Source: Brachionus plicatilis (Eukaryota > Rotifera > Eurotatoria > Ploima > Brachionidae). From it: a stretch of 64,000 nt of DNA. Positions 45,001 to 58,647 of the stretch are shown here, piece by piece (the first letter of the stretch is position 1; each line of letters opens with the position of its first letter). The stretch is taken from contig QEOQ01000180.1 of NCBI GenBank assembly GCA_010279815.1, forward strand, positions 2,282,259 through 2,346,258, written 5' to 3'. The translations under genes and the position numbers were made by a program. The notes under the pieces were generated by a model. The model was not told where the DNA came from. It did not search any database and was given only the letters and a program-made list of their open reading frames with translations.

Positions 45001-48000
45001 ATTTATATTTAGCAAAATATCCGATCTTTTTATATCCAGAATATTTTAAATCGCTATTCGTAATGACATACTTTATCTGGTCGTAAATTAAAAACGAAAA
45101 ATCAACACTTAAAACTGTAAAAATTTTATCAGAACAGAATTTTTAAAAATTTCAACAAACAGGTCATTTGATTTTTAGAATTAAGTGAGATTATATTTTT
45201 TTATCTTACTCTTGAAATTCTAAATATCATTTAAAGATTAGAATGATCAGAATAAATAATAGGCGCTGGTGTATTATCGAAGTTTGAGTGTACTATTTAT
45301 ACATGACAAAAGTGGCTCCGGGCTGTTAATTTCTCATTTTAATTCGGCCTTATCAAACTCTGAGTGGATTTTCAAGTATTAATATATCATGTATTGGACA
45401 TTATTGAACCAAACAAAAAACTAGACAGCTGAAACAATAAGAACGAGTTTATTTGATTTCAATTTTTTTCGCTTCGAAATTTATTAAAAATGGTCTCATT
45501 TTGAGCTTCAAAATAAAAAAAAATTATTCTTTTATTTATCGAGTAAACTATTTTCTAGGAACAAAAGATCAATTAGGAGTTAGACTGGGATATTAAAATA
45601 TGAAATTGGAAACTTTAAATCCTGTCTGAAATTTTATTTACTCGTTCATGCGCTTACCAGACTAATTTGTCATACAATTTTGCTGTCAAATGTCAAAATA
45701 AATCTTCAATTAAGTGGCATCAAATAATTGAATATTTTGTAAATTATCTCAGTCAAAATATAACTTTTGAAATTTACTAAAAATTTTATTTTTTGAATTT
45801 ATCTTTATCCAAATTTATCATTCCTTTATATTAAACAGGATGTTAAAAAAATAAATCTAGTTTCCAAATTAAGTCAACATACTTATTTATTTTAAAATGA
45901 TTAAGCCAGGTAGTTAAATATGGTAAAATAAATCTTCTTTAAGACTAGTATCCGTAAAAAGGCACAATTTATTCATCAAAATTGTAAAAAATATGAATAT
46001 AATGTAAACTACGTTTTATTTTAATAAAAAAAAATTTTGCTTAGACATTAAAAATTAATAAATTGACCCAAAAGTTTTTTTAACTTAAGTCTTTTAGGTC
46101 TCAGATTGAATATTATTTACTGCTGACAAAACTCAAAGTATTGGGTCATATAAGCTAGATTGGTTTAATGTTCTAGATCAAAATTTTTGAAATTTAAATT
46201 TTATCGGCTTCATTAGAATATATTTTAATTAAGTTCGAGCTCTTGTCAAAAACTTGAATCCAAAAAAGTTTGATACTTTAAATTTTTTTGAACCATAAAG
46301 TGATAATTTTTTTAATCAGTTTTAAAAATTATCAGAACTTATTAAATAAAGAAATTAATATTTAAGTACAGATTAATAAAGGTATTTTTATAAATTATGA
46401 AAAAAAAACAGCATGAATTAGATAAAAATCGATTTGTAAGATAAAGTTGAGATCAAGTAATCGTTAAAAATGGAACGTGAGATTTTTTAAAAATTATTTA
46501 TATCAAATTAAATATCGGAAATTTGTCATAAAATGTAATCAAATATTTCTATCAAAGATAATTGGTCTAAATCGACAATAAAGAATGTTGAATTTTTGTT
46601 TTAAATTCCTTTGAAATTCTAGGTTTTGAAAAATTTCTCTATGCTTGTCTCATGATCAATAAAGTTAATCATAAAACTAAGTTTTTATGATTGATATGCA
46701 CTGAACACTTGAACTTTCTTAAAGTATTTGTGTTTCAAATGTTTTAATTATTTCTGGTGTTAAAATTTAATGTTGATCTAATTTTTGTATTGACGGCGAG
46801 GCAGAAAAATTGCTCTCGTTTTCCCTAAGACTTCGGCTAGTTTTATGAAGCCTAATTTGGAGCACTTGAGCATTAGAAGTCATAAGAAATTTAGTTCATT
46901 AATTCAAAAGAGTTAAAACCCGTCGAAATACCTTCATTAAAATTTTCAAAACATTAAAGTTGAAAATTTTAATGTAGTTGTCAAAAAAATTTCAAGAGGT
47001 TTTGAAATTAGGGCTGCAACTAGATTGAATATTAGTGTTTTTTTTGGTAATTCATTCAATTTAAATATTTATAGATTTATAAAGATTCATTATATAACAG
47101 AAAATATTTTAATTTTTGGCCAATTTTTTCTTTCATAATTTTTACTTGTATAAAGTTTTGTAGTGGCACAAATGATATTACCGCTTAGGCATTTTTTTTG
47201 CTTTTTAAAATCATTTATAAAGTTCATTGAACAAAGATATTTTATTTTTATTTAGATAACAAAAATTACTTTATTTTAAATTAATGCATATTCATTAATA
47301 TTTAAAAAAAATGAATATGCTATCTATGTGGATCAAAATTTATAAAAGAAAGCCTAGCTTATGTTTAGATTAAGTGAAGGAACGTGATAAAACTGTTCGA
47401 AAAACTCGAATTTAAATAAAAAATAATTATCCGGTTCTTAAATTATTTTCATAAAAAATCTGATGATTTTATTTTACTGACATGATCAACAATTTGTATA
47501 ATGTTGACTATTTTTTAATTTTTAAAAGCGATTGATTTTTTTGTCAGTGCAAAATTTTCGAAATTTAAAGCTAATTATACCAAAATAAATATTTTATTAA
47601 GATTTACAATTTATTCAGTAAAACGTTTGTGAATTAAGTAAAATTGGATATTTTGCACTTTCCTCTTTTTGATATCTATTATTCCAAGGTTTATTAAAAA
47701 GTTTCAAAAAGCTATTGTCATAAAATAAAGTGTTAATTGCATTTTGATTATTAGTAAAATTTAAATTTTAAATTTGTGCAGTTAATTAAGGAGCATTTTA
47801 GATTGACTAAATATTTTTTTTAAATTGCCCTTTTCTATGATTTTATGCATTCAAAAAATTTAAAAAATATTCTTTAGACGGAAAAAAAAATTTTGATCCT
47901 TCAAAAATTCGGAAAATCATCCTTTATTTTTAAATAAATTGATAAATGATTCAATAGATCAGCGAGTTGTTTATTTTTTAAATATTAAGTTTTGTGTGTC

Positions 48001-51000
48001 GAAAAAAATTATTTTTGACGTGATACATCTTTAGAGGTGAAAATAATTATTATTAATTAGTTAATTTGGCTTCAATCGACAAAATAAATGCACAAATCTT
48101 TCAAAAGACATGCAAGAAAGAATTTTTTTTTATTAAAAAAAAACCTTTATTTATCTTTGGGGCAATTTATTTTAAATGGGCTAAATTTTCGAATATCAAG
48201 CTGATAAAGCTATCATTCTAATTTAATTGATTAGAAACTGATTATTTGTGCTTAAGGGGTAAGAAAAGGTCTGGAAAAATTATGATGGTACCAGTCGAGA
48301 AATTCTCGTCATTAAAATTTAAAAGTGATTAATAAGATTTTTTTTAGCAATTCTTAAAATAAAATTATTCCCAGTTGTTCGCACATTTGTGTTAATAAAA
48401 TTCTTATTTATCATATTATTTGTTTATTTTTACAAAAAAATCAGGATACGTCCATCAATTTTTGTTAACAAATTTAATTTAAATCGATAAAACTGATGCA
48501 AATCTAAATATTTTTGTAACATAAATTCCATCAAGATCTACGGGTGTTGAATTGCTGCTGTTTTAAAAAATCAAAATGAAGCGACCAGTTTATTATCAGA
48601 CAATGGCTAAATTTAAATAATAAATCAAATATTTCAACATTTGATTTTGTAATTAATACCTAGACGACCAACAGGAATAAGACTAATTGAGCACTTGAGA
48701 TAAGCTCGCCTGGAGCATTGCGAGCCCTTTCACCAATAATCAATCAATAGGCCTTACTCTCTCATTTATCTAACAAAGCCCTAAATTTGTTTAAAATTTA
48801 GTTCGAAGTATGTCTCGGGGTTTTGTTTGTTCACTAATGAATGATAAGCTAGATTTAAAACAAACCATAAACATCTAAGGCATCTTAGTGTCTAGATCAA
48901 AAGCTAGTTTGAATATTTTTTTTCTCTAAAATTATTCGGAAGACAATGTGCCACTTTTTGTTTTCCAAGTTTGCCAAAAGTATCAAAAGACTTATCAAGG
49001 TTGGCTAAAAACAAACTTTTTTGGCAAACAAAATTTTCAATTGTAGGCCAACTGAGTGTTTGTGTGTGTGTAATTAATAAGCTTGGTGTTAAAGTAAACA
49101 TGACCATAGATTTTAACTTATAAAAATAAATTGTTTATTTAATGATAAAAATAGTGAAAAGTAGAACAGGTTTTTAATGACCACAAACGAGCTACGAAGC
49201 ACGCTTGTGTTTATAAACATTTTAAAAATGTTTTTATTTTCTTTCCCGAGAGATATGGTCTTAATGGAGAATGCTATCAATAATAATAAGATAAATTCCT
49301 TTAAGCGTTGAATTCCAAGAATCAGGAATAGATTATATCTTGATATCTGATGATAAGAGCTTCCCTCGGGTCATTTAAGTATCTCTCAACGATTACATTT
49401 AGTTCATGCGCAACACTTTTAAAACCACATGTTTTTCTTGGCAGAAATATTTAAAGAATTGCGTAAAACTATTGATCCTAGTCAAGATAATCTCTAGTTT
49501 TAATTCAAATAAATTTTGATTAAGTTTTGGATTACAATTTAATTAACTGAACTCTTCGAAAAGTGGTGGAGATCTTCAGTTGGTTACTAAATCATTTAAG
49601 CTTAATAATTCCTATAATATAATCATAGCTGCATGTAGAAAAATACTTTTTTTATATTCATAGAAGAAATTTTCTCAGCTTCACTACGTTTTAATTATAT
49701 TTTGCCAATTATTTTGCTCTACTTAAGAAGAAAATTGATTTATGTTTTATTAAATCCTGGGGGAAATAATTTTCAAAATTATGGCACAAATAATAAGGTA
49801 CCAATTTATCATACTTGTCCAATACTTTTAAGCTAGATTTTTTTTTTTACTTTTTTTTTTTAATTTTTGGCCGACCGGTGGATGACCACGAGTCAGCTAG
49901 TTTTTATAAGACAAAATTTACGAAAGCTTGGTGCCAATATTTAGACCCAAGTCTGAAATAAAGACTTTTTACTTTTTTTTTCGCTGAGGTAATTTTTGTT
50001 GCGTAATATTTTGTAATAAATTTTTGTTCTTCAAAGATTTCAGTAAATCGATTTAGTCAAAAAGGCAGAATGAAAAACAAATCGAGTCTCATTAATGATT
50101 CATGCTGTATGTACAAGAGTATTATGAATTCTGGAAAATAATATCATTCAAAAGCATTTAAACAAGATATTTATTTAAATATTATATTTAAATATTAAGA
50201 CATAATCAAACAACAATATGTATTTTGTTAATAGCGATTTAAACGCCTAGTGCTTTTAATACTAGGCGAGATATCCAAAACAATCTTTTATTGACCAAAA
50301 ATAAGATAAATTTTATTTTTTAGATATAACTATTAATTGCTAAATAAATTTATTTTATTTCATAGTCCCAATTTTCCTATTTTTATTAATGTAATTACTT
50401 GAACTGCTTGAAAAAAACAAGTTCAAAGAACAAATTATGATTTTTGATGGTATTACTCATATTTCCATCATTAAAGATTAGAATTTTAATCGATAAGCTT
50501 GGTGTTTTGCTCAAGTTTCTCAAAATATTTGGGTTATTAGATTGTGGATTCTATTATTAAAGCTTGACTTGGCCAGGCAATTATCTTAAATTAAAAAGCA
50601 GTTTAGGCGGTCAGATTACAAGGCTGCTTTAAGTGCTCAAGTTCAGAAACACTTTGAAGTCATTCGAAAAATAATTCTGTTAAAGATTATATTAAATTAA
50701 AAATCATTATTTTCTCATTAGGGCTGTTCAAGCTGAATAGAAGAAAAATAGATTTTTTTACAGATTGGTCAAATTTCCAATAGAAGCCAACGAACCCAAG
50801 CTTGCACTCAATCTAGCATCAATTTTAGATTGTTTTCAAAAACTTGAGATAAAAGTTCATTTAAAATGTTAAACGATCAAAACAAAATAGTGCGTTAATC
50901 TTTTTTTAAATAAAAACTAAGTATTTAAGATTTTTTTAATTTTTGTTATATCAAAATTTATAGGATTTAACACTAAAACTCGAAAAGAAATTTTTAAGCT

Positions 51001-52112
51001 CCCAAAATAGCACATACACACACTTTGTCAATAATAAAAAGGCTCCTATATTTTTTTAATCATGTGCGTTTATAAATCTAAACTTTAATTTTTGAAAAAT
51101 ATTTTTGTGACCAGACTACTTGTAGATAAATAAAATAGTTAATCATTCTCGAAGCAGTTCATTTTTGCTCATATGACACATAATATGATACTTCAGCTCG
51201 TTTCAGACAACCCGGTCCAGACTGTCAAAATTTAATTATCATTCTATTTTTTTCATGATATTAAACATTTATATCAATGTCTCGATTAAATTACTATATT
51301 TAATGTAAAAATTAATTACTAGGATCTAATTTAAGATATTTGAATTTTTTTATTTATTTTTAAAGAGCAATTGTGAATAATATAATTTTGATTTTTTTCT
51401 ATTTCGGAAGTTTCGCATGATACTTTAATTAGAGAAGAATTTTTAACACTTTTTTAAATTAGTTATTTTTTAATATTTGTTGTGTTCTTCTTCATTTTTA
51501 AAAAATTCTTGAAAATAAAAATACGGTTTTTTTTTAAATTAGAAAAATATTCTTTATAAAGCATTCACAATTACAAGTAATTTGATAAATAATCATAATT
51601 TTAAAATTGTATTACAAAAAACTATTCAAAAAAATCCCTAGTTGTTGACCTTTTTCGTTTTTTTTTATAATAACAAAATATTGTGTAAAAGATGATTATT
51701 CCATACTCATAGAAAAAAAACGCCATTATTTTGTACTTGGCTAATATAATTCAGTTAATTTTTTGTCAAGTCCTTCAGCAATTTGCTTCAGATTTGATAT
51801 AAAAATTTATTTTAAACAAAGTCGATAGTTTAATAATTTGAATATCAAAGTAAATATTTAGATAAAAAAAGGAAATATTGAGTAAAAATTTATTAAATTA
51901 GGAAAATTAAATTTTTAACAATTTTACAAAAAATAAATTGAGCTAACGTTGTTAGTTTGAATTAATAAACCGTAAAAATTTAATAGACCAAAATTAAATT
52001 TGTTGAAATGTTCTCTATTTTGCTGACTGTTGAAATAAACAGTAAACAAAAAATTTCCTTTCTATAATTTTCATTCGCACAGAGCTAGAATTTATTTTGA
52101 ACACTTTATTTT
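42014..52112. other. 10 kb gene-free AT-rich desert
   Basis: No exon with conserved protein character was recognised on either strand. Less AT-rich islands lie at about 42990-43060, 45265-45370, 46790-46870, 48655-48770 and 49855-49905. Small hairpins are at 47286-47320 (11 bp stem GCATATTCATT) and 50244-50268 (8 bp stem CGCCTAGT). The lengths of A/T runs and the lack of repeats partnered within the window make further division impossible by eye. Confidence 0.4.
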
Positions 52113-52433
52113 CGGTATTGTGAATTTCTAATACAAATTGAACACAAATTCGTCATTTTTCAATAAATTAATATTAAAGTAAGCAAAAAATATTTTAAAA
52201 AAATGCACTGAAAACAAATTTTTTATTTTCTTTTTTTTTTAAGTAAATAAAATCAATAATCAATTTAAATATTTTACTGATGTCTTACTTTTTTTCTTTT
52301 TTACATCCGAAAAAAATTATTTGTTTAATTTTTTATGTTGCAGTATTTTTTAAATATTATTTACAAACTTTAATTTTAATTCATTAAAAAATGAAGAATT
52401 TTTGTTCAAATTGTATTCGAATTTCAGAATATC
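52113..52433. mobile_element. Inverted-repeat element, family of 8852-9150
   Basis: The left arm CGGTATTGTGAATTTCTAAT, then AATTGAACACAAATTCGTC, is mirrored by the right arm (GAAGAATTTTTGTTCAAATT, GTATTCGAATTTCAGAATAT). Arms are about 70 bp and the total is 321 bp. The T-rich centre with AATCAATAATCAATTT and TGTTGCAGTATTTTT matches the copy at 8852. Confidence 0.65.
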
Positions 52434-55400
52434 TTATTTTTTTAGTTTTCATCAAGTTGTCCAAGGTTTGTAATGTTTAAATTTATTTTTTTTAGATTTA
52501 AATTTTTGATAGAGATTTTGAAACATAACAAAAAAAAACGCCTTTTGGGTGAAAGGCAGTGGTGTCAATCAATTGTTTATTAAATTTGATGTTAAAGAGT
52601 AATTAAGTCTGAATTATTCTGTTCTGAGACTTTTTATTTCATAAGGGTTAGCGAGAAATAATTGTGTGGCTTCGAATCGAAAACAAACTCGTTTCGAGTC
52701 ATTCGAAAGTCGCTCTCAATAATTTAGCTGAGATATTAATTAATTTTTTGTATGTGAGTGGGTCGTTCCGGGGCTACAAAATGAATTGAATTGAATCAAA
52801 TTTTGTTTGTATTTATTTGAATCGATTGACATTTTTATTCATTTATTCTTTCTCTCTGGCTCGCTCTTTTTGCATTAGTTTTGTGTTTTATATTTAAAAC
52901 AATTGATTTTTTGGCTAATGTCTGTCTAGCTTGATATTGATCGTCGGAGGCCCCCGATGCATGATTCTAAATTCTAAATAGAAAAACCAATATAATTAAG
53001 TTTAATACCGTTTTAATATCAAACATAAATTTGGCTCGATGCATCGACAAACTAATTACAAATTTATGCCAAATTTCTACTTGATGAATCAATGAACTAA
53101 TTTGGTACGCATTGTATATCTTATCAGACCGCTTCAGTCCAGCTCTTATGTTTTGAATTACGTCTTTGCGTTCAAATCTAATCAAATTAGATTTTTCAAA
53201 CGCACATATCAAGCGTCTTGATTCCAAGTTAGTTTTTCACTCTAAATTAGGCCAACAAAAAAATTTAATTAAATTAGATACACTGATTTAGTTGATTTTG
53301 CATACCATGCTTTTGATGATAGTGTCTAAATTTTATTTGGTCAATGATGCTAAACACCATGAGCTTCTAGGTGGAATTCGACAAATAAGACAAATAAAAT
53401 AGCATTGCAAATAAAAGACTGACAGTTTGAAACATACCATATGTGTTCGACTAGTTATTTCTGTTTATGCTTCCATCTTAATCTTTATCCAATTTTTTTA
53501 CAATCGAAAACATTTGTTACTAGTATTGGTTTCTCAATATTTTATTATTTATCTCAATTTTTTTAAATATAAAATTATTATGAATTGTAATTTTTCCAAG
53601 TTATCGTATTTAAATTTTTTTAAAAAGATTTTTTTATTTTTATTTATTTATTTGTTCCAAAAATTACGTCAGATTCAAATCAGAAAGAAATAAAAATATA
53701 AAAATTTAAAATTAAAAAGATTAAATTTAAGATAATTTTTTTCTCCAATTCAACAAGTACATGCTTGAAAAAAAAATTAATTTTTATTTTTTTGACACTG
53801 CAAATTGCCTAAAATGTACTCTTAAATGTAAAATGTAATTCTCAAGTCCTCTCGTATTTTTAACTTAGCTTTTCCTTTCAGCCAAATACTATAGTTCAAA
53901 CTAATAATAAAAAAGAAGATATAAATAAATCATTTTAAAAAAGGACTGAATGTACATTTATTTTTTTAAAAAGCCAAAAATCTATTAAACAGTTATTTTA
54001 GGTTTTTAGTGAGAAAAAATGAAAAATTGTTTTATTTATATTGATTATTGCTTTGAGTTAAAAGCTTAAGGTTAATAAATCAAGTAACTTCTTTTAGCTT
54101 AGTTACAGAATACAAGGCAAAGTGAACAATTTAGATCTAAAAACAATTTATAAAAAAATCACTCTTAATTTTATGTAAATTAGTATTTTTCCAAGGTGTC
54201 GTGAATAGATTTTTTTTCTTTTTGTAATAAAAATTTATGTCCTCAGAAGGTATATTTGTAATGAAAAAAAGAAAAAAGATCGAGTCAACGAATATTAATT
54301 AAAATAATAAAAATAATCAACCAAAATAAATGCATACGAAATAAATCGATTTAAAAAAATTATTCATTTGTTTTCTTTTAGTGGCCGATAAGAATTCTTC
54401 ATCATCAAATATTAATTTGATATTTTTTTTGTCTATTTCACTACAATCTTTTAACTTTTGCTGGATCAACTTAACAAATTATTAATCGATATTTAATTTA
54501 ATTAATTTCAGTTCTGAATTGAAAAAGATTTTTTGGCTATTTTATTTATTCTATTTTTCTTAGAATTGAGTATGTTAAAATAGTTACATAGTTTTTTTTA
54601 AGTAATTGACGAATCTTGTTAGAATCAAAGTGACAATTCAAGCAATATTCACATAAAAACATTATATTTAAACTAGCTAGAGTTTTATATATAAACATTT
54701 TTATAATTTATAATTTTCCTGTTTAAAATAACCTTATTAAATAAATTAGCTAAATAATTTGTTTGCTCTTAATTTAAAAACTAAATATTAAATGTTTGAA
54801 TAAAGAGTTTTAATTAAAAAAATATTAATCTGTGCGAATTTGAGTCGAGGTAAGGAGAAATTTATAAGAAATAGGTTAATAATTTTCAAATAAATAAGAG
54901 ATGTTATTTTGATAAATAGATTTTTTTTATTTTGTTTAAGAAATTTAATAAGAATTGTATTGATGTATCGTTATAATTATTTTTTTTTTCAAGTGGTTGG
55001 ATTTGGTTTAATTTGAGAGCAATGGTGTTAAATTTGTCTAAATCCGCGGGATATATAAAACCGATTGTTATACATGCTTGGACAATTATTAAATAAAAAT
55101 CGCTTAATAGATTATATCACTTAAATCAAAACAACTGCATAATTTTATGGTTTGAAGCAAAATTTTAAATTAAATTGTTAACAAGCTAATTTAGCATAAA
55201 ACAATTGCTATAGCCCGCTGTCCTCTTTATTTTAAAAAATAATCATATGGCTTTTATGTAAAGCCTGCTTTGAGTAATAAAATCTTGTGACAAAATTAAG
55301 AAAATGAATATTTTAAAATTTAAAATTATTTTAAAATTTAGTAATGCATTTCTAATCATAAAAAGAATTTAATTCTAATGATCAGTTTTGTAAAATGAAT

Positions 55401-56501
55401 TTATTTTTACTTTAAGTATAATAGATGAATTTTTCCAGGTAGTATGAATTTTTTAGTTTTTTAGTTTGAATCTTTAAAAAGGCAAAATGATGAGAATATT
55501 TTTTACAGAGAGATTCTTTTGTAACAGGAATAAATTTAGATTAGTTAATGACGATTGCTAATAAAATTGAACAAAAGTAAAATTTTTTAAAAAATTTTTT
55601 GTTTTGATATTTTTTATAACTTTCATTTAAAAAAATCAAATATTAAATTTTTTTTTTAAATTTATAAATATTATTTTCATCATTTGAAAATCAAATCATT
55701 TTATATAATCATTGTATATGTTGCACTATTCATTAATAAAATATAAAGTGTTATTTTTTTGAAAATATATTCAAATATTATATTTATTTATTTTTTGTTA
55801 ATCTGTTAGAGCTGGACTCCATCAGGTATTTAAAATTAACATAAGGTATTCAAGATCCATTCTAATGATTTTGTTAAAAAACAACAAAAACTAATGAAAT
55901 CTACAAGATTAAAGTTGAAAAATTTTTATATTTATATATAAGATAATGCTGACTTACAACTAATTTCAATCAAAGTTAAAAGAAAAAAGCATTAAAAAAA
56001 TAAAAAAAAAATATGGTGAACTATTTTAGGGTAAATTTTTAAACAATTTCCACTGCAACTCACATCATTGTCCCAAAATTTCACTAAAGTTCAGATATTT
56101 TTATGTCAAATTCAAAATACCGTTTTTTTCATTAGAATGATTATAGGCCAAGTTAATTCATTTTTCTATAATTCTTATTTGACTTCTATTTAATAAGGGT
56201 TTAAAAAGCTACCTGAAATTATCTGGCAAATCAAGAGACAATAACCCTAATCTGACTATAAATTTGCTCATTTTTCAGAATTTATTTTTCGAGCCAGGAA
56301 CAATACGGCTGAAAAATGACAAAAAATTATTCAAAGTGTCAAAATTTATAAATTTTTACCAAATTTTTCTATAAAAAAATATTGTTTTTAATTAATGTCA
56401 ACCCTTTTTCACATTCAATTATTACTCCAGTTAATTATATTTGTTATTTGTTGTTAAATAATGTATTTAAATGACGATAAATATAAAAATAGGTTATAAG
56501 T

Positions 56502-56779
56502 AGAGTTGTTTAAAGGTCCCAAAAAAAGTCCAAATCAAAACTTTTAATTTACTAGATATCAAAAAATTTATATACTCTTGGGTTGTCTAATGCAAATAGA
56601 TTAGCCATATATCAGAATTTTCTTGCAATTTTTGCACAAAAGTCTTTACAATTCTTCTTCAGTATTCAAAATTTTAATGCCTGGACTTGGAGTTTTGAAA
56701 AAAAAAATCCTAACTCGGATTTTTTTTCAAAAGTCCCGACTTGGACTCGACTTGAGACTTGTGACTTCTAAACAACTCT
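56502..56779. mobile_element. Short Mutator-like MITE with 10 bp target duplication
   Basis: Ends AGAGTTGTTTA and TAAACAACTCT form an exact 11 bp terminal inverted repeat. The flanks are GGTTATAAGT on the left and GGTTATTAGT on the right, a 10 bp target duplication with one mismatch. It is 278 bp with no ORF. Internal text such as GGGTTGTCTAATGCAAATAG and CCATATATCAGAATTTT recurs in a second copy at 61991-62800. A 9-10 bp duplication is typical of Mutator-like elements. Confidence 0.7.
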
Positions 56780-57579
56780 GGTTATTAGTTAAATTAATAG
56801 AAAATAATAATTTCATAATTTTACTAATATAATAAATGAAAAAAAGGATAAACAAAAATTCAAAATCAAATAATGATTGTGAGTCGATTGAGTGATGTTC
56901 AAGCCTATCGCGGTGCATCTTGATCAATTTCTAACCTTTCTGGTTTTTGATATTCTGTCGCAATCTTTTATCATTTGAATAGAACTCCGATTTCTATTTT
57001 GTTCTGTATTCTAGCCAACCTTTTGCATAACAATTTCCGATCTCAAATATATTCAAGATCATATTAGACTAACGGTCACTATTTAACATTTATTTATACA
57101 AAAAATGATCAAAGACATTCACATGAGAACGAAAGATTTATTATTATTTACAAACAATGAGCATTGTATCAAAAGCTCAATAAGCGCTATAAATTGAGCA
57201 TATTGTTATATGATAGTTTTTAGACTAACAAATTTGTTAAATCAAAACTTAATTACTATTCCCTCGTTGACACCATTCTACCAGACACTTTGTATTTATT
57301 TGTTTTATGTATTATATCACATTGATTACTTAAATTGAATTTTTTTTTTCACAAATGTTTTTACATGCTTGAGCAAGCATTTAAAAAGCAACAATTGTCA
57401 GACGGACTTTTTCAATTGATTAGAGTGTATAGTGTCTGAAGCTTTAGCAAATCTTAGAGAAAATAAAACGAAAAAAATTATTTTTGTTATTTAAGCTCTT
57501 CAAGATTTAAATTAAAAAGTCAATATTGTCAAAAGACCTAAGCTAATTTTCTACACCGACATTTATCAAGAATTTAAAA

Positions 57580-57720
57580 AGCATATTTTTTTATTTTTAG
57601 ATAATTTTAACTAATTGTTTCAATAACCCACACCATTGTATTTAAGCTAGACACCAAAAAATTTATTTTTATAAATTTTTGTTAATTTTTCAATTGTCTG
57701 AGACTTTATCTTCAGAAAAA
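57580..57720. repeat. Direct duplicate of 57870-57971 plus 58641-58665
   Basis: This stretch (TTATCAAGAATTTAAAAAGC, TTTTTAGATAATTTTA, AATTGTCTGAGACTTTATC) parallels the flanks of the 57972-58640 insertion (TTTATCAAGAATTCAAAAAG, TTTTTAGATAATTTTA, AATTGTCCAAGAC, then TTAATCTTCAG). It serves as the uninterrupted version of that target site. Confidence 0.65.
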
Positions 57721-57964
57721 AACAACGCTAATGTAAAATTCATTTCTCTATTTCAAATATTCGAATCTATTATAAATGATATTTAAACTTGATTTCTTTT
57801 TAAAACTAGTTTTTTATTTTTTATTAGTTTTTTCCATTCGTTAATAAGGACATTATATCATTAAAAAAAAAATTTATCAAGAATTCAAAAAGTATATTTT
57901 TTTTGTTTTTAGATAATTTTATATAAAATTTATTTTTTTTCAATTTTTATTAATTTTCTAATTG

Positions 57965-58647
57965 TCCAAGACACTGGCGTGAAGTTTTCACGTGAATTAG
58001 ATAGAAAAATATTCAATTTTTTTTTTATTCAATAAAAAATTAATTGAATTATTTATTGAATAAGACCTCGTATATGATATTTGTGTTTGTTTCCTTGATC
58101 AACGCTTAGCTTTTGGGTATTTTAATAAAAATAAAGGGATTGTATTCTCAGACATTTTTTAAATCGATAATAGTTTTTTCATTGTCTTATTTTATTTATT
58201 ATTTTATTTATTTGTTTTCTGTTCGAGCATACGCTCCTTCAGATAAAAAAAAATAAAATAAAATAAAATAATTAAAACAGTTTAAAAAATTTTAAATTTT
58301 AAAAGTTATTGTTAAAGTAACTTTCAATATTTATAAGCGGTGATAATTTTATTTAAGCCTTTATGTTCTTAGCACTTCCGTGAAGATAATGTAAATTTAG
58401 AAGAATATAGCAAGATATGTATGAAAAAAAATTTCACACATTCATTATAAGATGAATTAAGGTTTATCAAGGTAAAATCAGAAAATCAAAAAATGAAGAA
58501 TTAGATTGTATTCAATTTTTTTTATTTTCCTATTCATTTTTTTGTTCAATTTTTTCAATACAAAAAAAATTGAATAAAAAAATTTTTTTCATTGAATATC
58601 TTTTTTAACTAATTCAATTTTTTATATCTTCACGCCAGTGTCCAAGA
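57965..58647. mobile_element. Non-autonomous DNA transposon, CACTGGCGTGAAG ends
   Basis: The element at 57972-58640 (669 bp) starts CACTGGCGTGAAG and ends CTTCACGCCAGTG, an exact 13 bp inverted repeat. TCCAAGA precedes it (57965-57971) and follows it (58641-58647); an 8 bp duplication TCCAAGAC is possible if the first C belongs to the target. Sub-terminal sequence is also inversely repeated (ATTCAATTTTTT runs). The interior contains an AAAAT microsatellite at about 58250-58272 and no ORF. hAT or P-type elements make 8 bp duplications; I do not assign the superfamily. Confidence 0.8.

Larger units (their letters stand above)
52434..57964. other. Gene-free stretch; possible distal promoter island at 52.5-53.2 kb
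   Basis: About 52530-53230 is distinctly less AT-rich, with CTTCGAATCGAAAAC facing TTTCGAGTCATTCGAAAG, a GGGTCGTTCCGGGGC patch and a pyrimidine tract (TTCTTTCTCTCTGGCTCGC). It has no protein-like frame. An unspliced leader or promoter for the downstream syndecan is possible but unproven. A TATA-like GGGATATATAAAACCG sits at about 55048. The remainder is A/T-rich, apart from the repeat at 56502-56779. Confidence 0.35.

Noticed and set aside
48904..49107. 67-codon minus frame
   Set aside because: No conserved motif, isolated, and composition not convincing.
52967..53227. 86-codon minus frame in the less AT-rich island
   Set aside because: No recognisable domain, and the end is a hydrophobic AT-run translation. 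It is possible but unsupported.
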